Positions 46,301 to 57,100 of a DNA stretch of 64,000 nucleotides are shown piece after piece (the stretch's first letter is position 1; each line of letters opens with the position of its first letter). The translations under genes were made by a program, and so were the position numbers. Source of the DNA: Pleodorina starrii (Eukaryota; Chlorophyta; Chlorophyceae; Chlamydomonadales; Volvocaceae); contig BRXU01000009.1 in the NCBI GenBank assembly GCA_030267565.1, positions 1,882,001 through 1,946,000 of the forward strand, given 5' to 3'. The notes under the pieces were generated by a model. It searched no databases. It had not been told where the DNA came from and saw only the letters and a list, made by a program, of their open reading frames with translations.

Positions 46301-49121
46301 AAGGGAATGACAGCCGCAGTGGAGGGAGAGTTTTACGGTCGCATTATCCAAACACCCCAGCAGAGAGAAGAGGCGCGGGTGAGCTGCTTGAGGGGAAAGT
46401 TTAAACGGCCCCCAAATGAAGGGCCAGGTGGTGGTGGTGGTGGTGGTGGTGTCAGGAGTCGTGCACGCTTCGTGCGGTGTGACAGCGTCCGTGTCGGGCA
46501 GGTACCTTACCTGGCTGATGAGTGGCACGAACGATCCGATCCAGTGTGGACCCGGGATCAGGTCAGCGGCATTGCATCGGCCAGAGAGCCGGGCAGCGAC
46601 GTGGAAATCTCACGGTAGCAGGCGGGCAGCGGCCCAGCGAGCGCGCCGCAGCGCCAGCGTCGCCAATGGCGGCCGGGGAAGCACTTCGCGGCCCGCTCCC
46701 CCCCATCCGGCCCCTTGCTGCAGCCACCCACCCACGCACCCACCTGCGCCTCCAGCCGCTGCTCGGCCGCCGTGACCTTCTGCTGCGCCCGCTCCGCCAC
46801 GGTCGCCGCCTGGTTGGCCGCGAGCTGCCAGTGCCGCACCTGCGAGCAACGCAAGTCCGCCCGCATTGCTGGGTTCCGGGTCCGTTCGCTAACGCCGTCT
46901 CCGTCTCCGCTGCGCTATCTTATTTTTACCACCCGGACGCACGCATAATGTACATGGCGCCAGACCGATGCCAATAACGCGATAAGCCCAAGTCCCAACT
47001 TTCTGTGGTGCTGGTGGAACAGGGGCTGCGCATCGGTGCCCATATTGTGGATTAGTCCGGATCGCTGCGGGTTGAGCACCGCGTGTAAGCTGAAGGAGCA
47101 TGATCCCGAACCGGACTGCCGGTGCACAAAGCGGGGGAGTCCCTGTCCCTGCTGCTTGGCGGTCGAGTCAGGTCTCTTGGCACCGGCAGCCTCAACACTC
47201 AACACCCATCGCCAGGCCGGCGCCGCACCTCATGCGCCAGGGCCTCCTTCTCCCGCGCCAATGTTGCCACGGCCTTTTGAAGCTCCCGCCGCAGCGAAGC
47301 AGCCACCTGCGGGCAGCCGGGACTTAGGGTTTTCACAGACGCAAGCGAAACGAGACGGAGCGATGACCTGCCAGTTTGGGATAACGGCATGCAAGTAGTT
47401 CCTGAGAGAGGAGACCTTCTGGGAGCAGACCTCTCCCTAGTCCCGCCCTGCCCCCCTGCCCGTGTCTATGTCCGCGGCCTGTGCCCACTTTCCCCCCCCC
47501 CCAACTCCCACGCGTTCCCTCGCCCCGGGCCGTTTTTATTACCCCCCAACTCCCACTACCGCGGAATCGCGCCGCGCCGGACCTGCCGCTGCTGCTCCAG
47601 CTCCCCTAGCAGCACCGCCTCAGCGCGGCTGGCCCCTGCAGGGAAGGAACGACGCAACGAACAAACAAGGAGAATGAGGAGGAGTAGAGGAGGAGTAGAG
47701 GGAAATGATCAAATGAATGGGAGTTGCAGGTGAGCGTGAGAGCGCGGGCAACAACAGACGAAGCCACCGGCATAGAACCGAAGCCCAACGACGGGCGGGG
47801 TTCACGGTCGCCTTATGGGCTCACAGCCTCGGCTGCGCTTCCCACCCACCGAGCGCCCACCTGGGCCACCTCTTACCCACCCACCCACCCGAGGGTTTTT
47901 CAGCCACCAACTCACCTCCCTGCGCCCTTGCCGCTGCCGCCGTCATCTCCGCCCGGCTGTCGACCAGCAGCTGATGCTTCGCGGCCTCGTTCGTCCGCCG
48001 CAACGGACCCAAATCGTTGCAGCAGCCGCATCCCTGGGCCAAAATGGGTCAAAGCATACTTTGGCTCCTTTTGAATAGCGCACTGCACTCGTGCTGCTGC
48101 TGCGGCTGCTGACGCCGACGCCGCGCGAGCTGCCGATCGGCCAGCCGCCCATCGGCCCCAGATGGGCCCCAGCTGGCCCCACCCGACGCGCAATCGAACC
48201 TAACACACCTGTGCTCGCTGCAGCTCCGTGCCAACGCTGCGCGGCCCCGCGGCCAGACCTGCAGCTGCCGCGTCGGCCCGCTCCTGCTCCCGAGTCACCG
48301 CGGCGCTCAGCTCCGAAACCTGCCGTTGGAGCCGCTGGTTCCTGAAATTCGTAATGGAAAGGAGGCAGGGAGGGTATCCAAATCCGAATAGGTCCGGTGC
48401 CAAGGCTGGAGCCAAGAGGGAGCCAAGAGGGCGCAGCTGGCGGGGTGGCGCTTTCAAGGTGAGGTCTTTCCTGGTATGCCACGTTGCTATTGCGGCAGTG
48501 GGCTCCGGAGACCCTCGGAAGGGTTTCGGAGCCAACCTAGCGGGCCAGCAGCTGGCCGTGTGTTCCCTGCGTTTGAGCTAAGAGTGCCGCCGGGCGCAGC
48601 TGTGCCTCGGTCCGCTACCCTGAAACGCGCGCCTTGCCGTCTGCGGGGGCCCGTCGCTCCGGGGCTCAGCCTCCTGCGGCAGGCGCCTGCTCGGCCGCAT
48701 GTGTGCCCCCACACGCGGCGCCCACCCCTCACCACCGCGGATCAGCCCTACACGGCCCATAACCCCCCAGCCACGCCACATGGGGTACAGCTGGGTCCTC
48801 GTCGGCCCGAGCGCCAGGCCCTCCAGCGCACGCGGTTGGACCGAATGCGCCGCTTCCCCTAACAGCACAGGCAGCCCGCGGCCACCGCCGTTTCGCTTAC
48901 TCCTGCTGCGACGCCTCCAGCTGCGCCTCCAGCTGCTGCAGCCGCCGCTGCTCTCCGAGGCCGCTGCCGAATCCCACATCGCCACCTGGGCGGCTGTGCT
49001 GCTGCTGGTTGGGGTGGTGTTGTGAGGCAGGGGCCCAGCCTCGCGGGGGCTCCGCCAACCAGCTGGACTTGCCGCCGCCGGCTGGCAGACCCAGGGGGCC
49101 ATCCTGCGAGCAGAGCCACAT
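40344..49121 (-). CDS. 997-residue coiled-coil protein
   Basis: Nineteen exons on the minus strand: 49121-48901, 48341-48209, 48033-47916, 47635-47583, 47306-47229, 46839-46744, 46210-45893, 45425-45348, 45115-45065, 44787-44668, 44255-44196, 43716-43594, 43356-43024, 42799-42689, 42519-42432, 42186-42080, 41813-41662, 41474-41312, 40934-40344. Phases agree at all 18 junctions, giving 2,994 bases. The protein is mostly Ala/Glu/Arg/Gln-rich heptad sequence (LQQLEAQLEASQQE; EAALRRARAEWESAVKEAER; LAEQLQGMGEQAAEALAKC), with a Gly/Pro-rich break near residues 290-340 and a low-complexity Gln/Gly tail after KQSRVMAYVDDVFMGSGTAE. This architecture suits a cytoskeletal, centriolar or flagellar scaffold (inference); no named family is recognised. 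The start ATG at 49121 is the first in the exon 1 frame. Exon 3 begins GCGCCNDLG, un-coil-like, so its acceptor deserves checking. Divergent from the gene at 50442. Confidence 0.85.
42358..42411. repeat. (CCAA)n microsatellite in a coiled-coil gene intron
   Basis: About 13 near-perfect CCAA units, in the intron between exons 42519-42432 and 42186-42080. Confidence 0.95.
46866..46932 (+). repeat. Intronic dispersed repeat
   Basis: A good copy of the dispersed repeat (GCTGGGTTCCGGGTCCGTTC, TAACGCCGTCTCCGTCTCCG, TATCTTATTTTTACC). It lies in the intron 46840-47228 of the coiled-coil gene, antisense to that gene. Confidence 0.8.
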
Positions 49122-50441
49122 CGTTCGCCGAGGTCGTCAGCCTAAGGTGCGTTAGGGGTGGCGCAGGGTTGCAGCAGCAGCCAAGGCGTGGGCCGGGCCG
49201 GGGCTCTGCCTACGCTAGCGTGTACGCACGCCTTGTGTACGCGTGCTTCGCTTCGTTAGTTCGGGAGCGGGGCGAGAAGGGAGTGCGGGCGGCCGCCTTG
49301 TGTACGAGATGTTGGCCCGGTGCCCCGCCCCTCAAGCAGCATATGCGAGCTGTTCTTGACGCGGAAGACTGACTGACCGCGTGCGGGGCGTTGACCTCGT
49401 CCTGGTATGTTGCTGAGCTGGCAGTCGTGTCTGCAGAACCCAGCAGTGATGCGAGGTTGGTTCACCTCAATGGCAACATGTTACTCAGCTTGCCCTTGCG
49501 GAAGGGAGACACAGAAGGCTTGCGGCACATGCGCACCGCTGGCTCCACCAGTGCTGGCGTAGCTGGTAGCGGTATAGTCGCTTCCCTGCTGGTCACCATC
49601 AGCCGCGACCGCTTCAAGCACAACTTGCAACTGCTCCAGCAGCGAGGATATCAGCAGCGGATCTAGTTTTCCCCTTTCGTAGCTGTCCAAAGCCCTCGAT
49701 ACAGCGCTGAGCAGCGCCTTCCTGGATTCCTACGCGTGACGGTTATGTTTGTGAGCATCCATGGTTTGACAGCACAAATGGTCATATCGGCCGCACAATT
49801 CATGGCAAGGATATATCAAGCGAGCTAATATCTTATCTAACCTCGCTGGTTAGGGCCATGGCAAGTTGTGGTTTACATTTGACAGATAGGTTCCAGAGCG
49901 CAAACCCAAGTTAGCATGCAGGCATGCGTATCTGCATGGTAAAAAGTAAGAAGATAGGACTGCTCTATGTTGCCTTATCAGCCGAAGCCGGCTTTGCAGG
50001 ATGGGTAGTCCAGTCGTTAGTGTTCAGCCTCCAGCTGGAAAGTCGCCGTAACGTACATCTAGCCTCGCTGACCAACTCTGCATCTTCGCTTCTCGTGCTT
50101 CAACCATGTAGAGGCCAGCGTGTATATTGTCAATATTTTTCATATACTTATGATAAGCACTTTGGTCTTACAGGAATCGAGGGGGAAGCCACCTGTCTAA
50201 TAGTGTCGCTTCAGAGGCACGCCTTGGCTAACAGCAATTAATGGCTCAACACATGGCATAAGTTTCACACATAGGAGCAAGCGGCGTGCACGCCACAACA
50301 GCGATGCCGCTGCCAGGGCTCCACCCGTCGTGTTCCCTTGCTCACCGCGCACAAGCTCAACGCGCATTAGCATGTTCAAAGTACGTCGTTGTCAATACTA
50401 ATTATGGGCGGGCATGTCTTGTAGCTGCATTCTGCAACTAC
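49122..50441. other. Divergent promoter region, coiled-coil / CNB-domain genes
   Basis: About 1.3 kb between two divergent starts; it should hold both promoters and 5' UTRs. It includes an exon-like minus ORF at 49481-49729. Nothing else supportable was seen. Confidence 0.5.
49481..49729 (-). CDS. Exon-like 82-codon ORF of unknown origin
   Basis: On the minus strand an acceptor-like TAG at 49730 is followed by 82 codons with protein-like composition (ALLSAVSRALDSYERGK, then LDPLLISSLLEQLQVVLEAV) ending at TAA 49481. It has no ATG and no visible upstream exon, and it lies 5' of the coiled-coil gene. It could be a remnant exon of a gene or element, or chance. No function proposed. Confidence 0.25.
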   Translation of the reverse strand, partial: ESRKALLSAVSRALDSYERGKLDPLLISSLLEQLQVVLEAVAADGDQQGSDYTATSYASTGGASGAHVPQAFCVSLPQGQAE

Positions 50442-53400
50442 ATGTTCGCTGCACGTCTCACCCGCAGACCACGGGGCCGGACGTTGGAGCAGATACACAT
50501 CATAGCCGAGCTGCTCTCATATCAGGTAAGCTGTATAGAGGTAGGGCATTACGTGAGCTGCTGCGCCCCGTTTATAGCGGTTTCATGGGTTGGTGCAGGA
50601 CACAAGTATGTAGACAGTCCACCATTCCAGCTTGACAGAGCTCCATGAAGCAAATTCACTTGTGCCTTTGCCGTGTCTGGCCCTGCTGCCCGCGCCACTG
50701 AGCGGCTCCTGCTTTCAACCCGTATGTCTGGCTTGTCCGACCCTACCTGTAACCCCGAACACGCCAAAACTCGTTTCCACCCCAGGCGGTCTTCCAAGGG
50801 GTAGAGCGCGAGGAGCTGCTTGCGGTAGCCTACTTCATAGGTGCGTTTTCGCAGGCAGCCTTCCTCTCGCCACTCACCACGGGCGCTAATCCCCCCCCTA
50901 TCCTCGCCAATCACATCACCCCTTGCTGCATTCAACCCCCCACCATCGCCCTTACACCCCCTCCAAACCCTCTGTGAACCCCGTCCAGAGTCCAAGCACT
51001 CGGAGGCGGGCGAATGCGTGCTGAGCAAGGGCCAGCCGCTGGAGCAGTGGTGTCTGCTGTTCAGCGGTAGCGCCTTGCTCACGCGCTACTCGGCCCAGCG
51101 AGGCGCCGAGCAGACCACCACCCCCCTGGGCCCCAATGACTCCTGGAGTGAGGCGGCGCTGCTGCACTCGACACATCCGCGGCGCAGCAGCGTGACGGTG
51201 GTGGCGGGTCCGCAGGTGGGGAGGGGCGGGGGAGGTGGTTGGGATGGCAGGGCAGGGCATCGGCCAGATGGCCCGGGGGCGGGGTGGAGGGATGGAGGGG
51301 CCTACCTTCGCCGCTCGGTTCGCCGCTCGGTTGCATCGCTGCGGTAGTGCGGGTCTACTCCATTCCTCCCCCGCTGCCCGCCCCCCCCCTTACCGTTCAC
51401 GGGCTCCCGCCTGTACGTGGATAACCCCCCCCTCATTCGCATTTACCCTCGCAGGGCTGCGTGACCCTGCGGCTGCGCTACAGCGACTACGACGCCATCA
51501 ACGACATGCGCAACCCGATGCAGCTGCTGCCGCCGGAGGGCACGCAGGGGCCGCTGGCGGTACCGGAGATTGTGAGTGCGCGGCTTACGATGCGGCTCTC
51601 GACGCACTCTGACCGTGTGAAGTAGTGGGAGAAGGGGTTCTGACGCGCGTGTGGGAGTGTGTGTGGGAGTGACGGTTCTGATACGTGTATGGAGGGCGGG
51701 GTGACCCACGGGTCGGCGCGTGAAGCAAGCGGGCGGGCGGGCGGGCCTCCACCACACCTACTCCCATACTCCCCCTCAGCACACACTCGCCGCCTCGGCT
51801 GTTCCGCTGCGGCTCTCCTTAACTACCCCTCACAAACACATACACGATTTGCTGCGGATTTCCCCTGACCCACCCTCACACGCCCCCGCCTCGTCCCGCC
51901 TCGCCTCCCAGACCGCTCCCCAGCGTCGCGCCGCCTCCATGGCGCTCCTGTGCTGCTGCCTGCGCCGCCTGGCCTCGGCCCGCCCGCCGGACGCGCGCAC
52001 GCCGGAGGAGGTTTCGGAGCTTGAGCCCTTCCTGGCATCGCTGCCACCCTACCGGACCTACCCGCCGGAGCTGGTGTCCTGTCTGGCGGCGGCGTGCCGG
52101 GCGCAGAGCCTGCCGCCGGGTAGCCTGGTGTACGAACACGGCACGCTGGCGGACGCGCAGGTGCGTGGATGGGTGGGTGAACGGGTGGGTGGGTGAGTGA
52201 GTGGATGGGTGGGTGGGTGGGTGCGTCGATGGGTGCGTGCGTGGGTGGGTGGGTTGGTGGATGGGTGGGGAAACGCAAAACTTTAAAGCGACAAGACGCT
52301 GGGGCGTGTGTGTGTGTATGCGTGTGCGTGTGTGTGTGTGCAGGTGACGGTGCTATCTGGGGAGGTGCAGCTGCGGCGGCTGGGAGGGCAGCAGGAGGAG
52401 GCTGATGGCGACGGCGCCGCCGCCGCGGCGGCGGCGGCCGCGGGGACGTCGGGTGCTGGCGGCAGCGGCGGCGCGGCGGCAACGGCGGCGGGCGGGGCCG
52501 CCTTGCGGCCGGTTCCGCCGCCGGGGCAGAAGCCCGGGGCGGCGGGGGGGCAGCCGGAGGAGGCGTCGGGGGACTCGTCGGGCGGGCGGCTCAACTTCCG
52601 GGCGCGGTTGAGAAGGGAGCGAGAAGGTGGGGTAAACAAAGCAGATACCGTGGCCGCAAGTGAAAGGGTTTTAGGGTTTTGGGTAGCGAGGGGTTGGGAA
52701 GAGGGGATGGGAGAAGGTCTTGATTTGCTGGTCGTCATCTTCTCGGGTCGATTGTCGATTCCTTTGTCGGTTGGGCCGCGCTCCCGACCTCAACAATGTG
52801 CCTCCGATGTGCCTCCGCGCAAACGCTTTTGGGACTCCTCTCTCCCCGTCCGTTTTACTGCTGACTCGCGGCTTGGCCTCCGTTTTACGGCTTTCGCTCT
52901 CGCCAACAACGCGCCGCAGCGCGCAAGCTCATGCAGCGGCAGCTGGACGAGTACGTGTCGAGAATGGATTCGGAGCACCCCGCCGCCGCCGCCCCCTCCA
53001 CCTCGCCATCGTCGTCGTCGCCCGACGGAAAGGACGCCAGGTCGACCTCGCCGACTAAGGACCCCACGGGCGTGAGCCCCATGGACTGGACCCGGGTGTT
53101 CATGCAGAAGGTGGGTAGATGGCAGAGCGCCTCCCCTCCACTCCACTCCCCTACACTCCACTCTCCAGCCCCCGCCCATCCCCTCCCCTCCACAGCTCCA
53201 CTCTCCAGCCCCCCGCCCCGAGTGTGACTGTCACTGTCCGACTTTACCCCACCACCAACACCAACACCACCAATACCTGCCAACACTGCCACTACCTCCC
53301 TCCACCTCGTCCTCCCCACAGACGAGTCTCACCCTCAGCCCCTCCCTGGGACTGATATGCTCTTAACACCCCAACACACACACACACACACCCGGCTTCG

Positions 53401-54153
53401 GCCTATACGTGGATAACCCCCCTACACGCACAACCACGCACAAACACACACACACACACACACAAACACACCCACGCGCATCTTCCCCTCTGCCTCCCCG
53501 CACCGTTTGCTTCCCTTCAGGCCATGCGGACCGTGGAACCCGTGTGGAAGGCGCTGCACCCCGCGGATAAGGCCCCCCGGAGGCGTCAGGCGGGGCCCGA
53601 CGGCGCCTTCGACATCCCCCTCGACGGCAGCGAGGGACCCATCACCGGTGGGTCGGCGCCGGGGGGCTCGGCGGCTGCGGCGGGTTTGGGCTCACCGAAC
53701 CCAGCCGCGGGCCTGAACACCACACACCACTCCCGCGCGCCCCTCCCCACCGCCCCCAACCTGCCTTCCTTTGCCCTTCGCCCATCACCGCTGCGGTCTC
53801 TCTCCCTCTCTCTCTCTCCCTCTCTCCCTCACCCACGTTACCGGCGCTTTTCAGCTGGGTAAGGTTACAGGTATGTTCGGTAAATATTGCTGGGTTCTGG
53901 GTCCGTTCGCTAACGCCGTCTCCTTCTCCGATGCGAAATTCTCTTTATACCCCTTCCCCCCCTCCGGACTGCCGCCCTCCCCGCCTCAGAGGTGGCCCAG
54001 CTGCTGGGTCCCGCCGCTGCCAAGGCCTACTACCGGGGTCTCCAGAGCCAGGGCTACTCGGACTCAGAGTCGCCCTCCTCGTCGCCGCCGGGCGCCAGGG
54101 CCAGCGACACGGGCGGCGGCAGCGGTGGTTTCGGAGCAGCGGGCGGCAGCGGC

Positions 54154-54186
<33 letters not shown>

Positions 54187-57100
54187 AGGGGGCGGCAGAG
54201 CTCCGCTCGGCACCGGTGGCGCAGCTCGATGTTTTCGGTTGACGGGCCGGAGACGCCGAAGGAGCGGACGCTCAGGTGGGGGATAAAAAGTGATACCGCA
54301 GCGGAGACGGAGACGGCGTTAGCGAACGGACCCAGAACCCAGTAATACTTACCGAACATATCTGTAACCTTACCGAGCTGAAAATTCGCTGCGACCGCGT
54401 CGCCGCCGGGGAGGGGAGGGGGCGGCGAGGGGCGGGGGGGCGCGGGCGGCGGCGGGGGCGGGAGTGGGAGGGGCGCCCACTCGGCTGCGTGGATGTCGGC
54501 TGCGTTCTCTCCTGCGCCGTTATTTCATCTATCCGCTCATCTTCCCCCTCATCTTCCTCCTCGCCTTTCCCGCGCGTGCATGTGTCGTACGCTCCGTACA
54601 ATCGTGCAGGAACATGGCGATGCGCGCGTCGCGGATATACCGGGAGCAGCATGCTCGGTCGCGCGGGTCGGGCTTTGACGCGGACGAGGTGGAGGAGATG
54701 TACGGCACGCAGTTTGGGTCGCTGACCCGCGGGTCGGCTGTGGGCGAGCTGTCCACCTTCACGCTGCACAGCACGATGCGCAAGGAGAGCGCGGTGGCGG
54801 GTGAGTGAGTGAGTGGGTGAGCGAGTGCGTGAGTGCGTGAGTGGAGGCGGGCGTGTATTTGGGTGAGTGAGTGAGTGAGTGAGTGGAGGCGGGCTTGTTA
54901 TTGGGTGAGTGAGTGAGTGTGTAAGCGAGTGAGCGACTGCATGAGACAGTCACGAAGCGCGAGAGCGAGCGAGTGCGTGTGTACCCTCGGACCCACACCG
55001 CCCCGCCTCCCCACACACCCACGCTCCTGCTCCCCTTCCCGACCTCGCCCCACGCCCTTCCCGTCCCGCGCTCCCTCCCCGCCCCACGCTCTTCCCGCCC
55101 CGCCCCGCCACCAGGCCCCGGCGGCTGCGAGATCCTATCCGTGGACTGGGAGGCCTACCAGGCGGGCGTGTTGGCTGCCCGCGCCGCCGTGCTGTCCCGC
55201 TCCGCGCCCTTCCTGGGCTCCCTTTCCAAGGAGCACCTGACAGAGCTGGCGGAGATGTGTCTGTGTCTCAGTGTGGACACGGGGACGCTGCTGGCCCGGC
55301 AGGGCTGTCCGCTGGAGTGCATGGTGGTGGTGCAGGTGGGGGGGGCTGGAGGTGGAGGTGGAGGGGTGCGTGGGAGGGGAGGGCGGGGGTGGCAGGGGGG
55401 CGTCCAGTCCGGGATCCGGAGGGGGGAAAGGGCGGGTTAGGGGTGGAGGTGGAGGCGGGTGGGTGTGTGGGCTTGAGAGGGGGGCGGCGGTGGGGCTGTG
55501 GTGGGCAATGGCGGTAGCGCGGGGCAACGCGGTGGTTAAAGGGGCTGCGGATGTTGGCTATGATGGGCGGTGCAGTGGCCGTGTGTGTCTGTGTGTATGT
55601 TCAATGGGCAATGATGTGAGTGTGTGAGGGTTTTGGGGCGGGGTGGGCCTGTGATGGCTGCTCGGAGGGGAGCGTGGGTTCGAGCGGGGTGCCGAGCGGG
55701 CGGCGCCGCGACTGCCGTGGCTCGCCTCGCCCTCCGACCCATGCGGGCGCCCGCCGCTCGGTTCGCCGCCGGTCTCCCGATCGATCCCGAATGCCTGCAG
55801 GAGGGCGAGGTGACGCTTTTCCACGAGCCCAGCGCCGCGCTGCACACCCGCATCTCCACCATCCGCGGCCAGGCGGTCAGCCACAGCCGCAACGGCCGCA
55901 CCCAGCTGTGGCCCCTCCTCGCCACGCTGAGCTCCACACACCTGCCCGGACTGCCGGCCGCCGCCGCCGCAGGCGGCGGCGGCAGCGTGGCGCCGGCGCC
56001 GCCTGCGGCGGCGCCGGCGGCTCCGCAGCCGCCGCCGCAGGCGGCGGCTGCCGCCTCCGGCGGCGCCTCCGGCGCCGCGCCGGCCGCCTCCGGCGGCTCC
56101 TTCACGAGCTCTTCTGGAGGAGGTGCGCCGGCGGAGATTACGATCCAGGGACTGCCGCTGGGGGAGATTGGCGTGGGCGGCATCCTAGGCGAAGCCATAC
56201 TGGGAGCGCGCAGCGCCTCGGGCCGCGGCGTCAAGCCCTCAGACCACCCACACTCGCACTCGCATCACGGCAGTGCGCATGGGCCGGGGCATGGGCTGCA
56301 CGCCGCCGCCGGCGGCGGCGGCGGCGAGCCGCATCCCCGGATCCCAAGCTCGCAGTCGGTGGCGGCGGCGGTGCTGGCGGCGCCGCCGCCGGGGGTGCCG
56401 GAGGGGCCGAAGTGGCCGGCAACGGTGCTGGCGGCGCGTGCCAGCGTTCTGCTCGTGATCCCACGCAGCGTGTTGTTCCTGCCCGAGCTTGATTTCATGC
56501 GGAGTGATCTGATCCGCTTCGCGACGGAACGGCGGACGTGGCTGTCGCGGCGGGTGGAGGCGGCCTACCGCGCGGCGGCGGCGCCGCCGACGACGCCGGC
56601 GGTCTTCGCCAACGCGCAGCCGCCCCTGCCGCAGGTGCGGCGATCTGGGCTCGGCGACACCGCCGGCGGCGGCGCCGGCGGCGGCGGGCCTTCGCCGCCG
56701 CGCGGAGGCAGCTTCCCGCGTCGCGCCGCCTCCGGCGACGCCGCCGCCGCCGCCGCCGCCGGCGGCGAGTCCGCCGCCGGCTCCGGCGCCGCCACTCCCC
56801 ACTACGCCCTCTCCCGACGTCGCTCCGTGGAGTCTCTTCCGCGATCCAGCAGCCCCGCGCCGGCGGCCGCCGCCGCCACCGCTGCCGTACCCCCTGTCAC
56901 CACCGCGGCCAGCCTCAGCCTCGGCGGCAGTCGCTCCGTCAACAAATGGGACTTTCTCGATGCGCCCACCATCGGCGGTGGTGGTGCGGCAGTCGGCGTG
57001 GAGTCTTCCGCTTCGGTGCTGGGGCCGCCGCTGACGCCCTCCGGCGGTAGCTTCAGCCGCGGCGGCCTCTCCCTACTCGACTCTGCAAACAGCATGGCCT

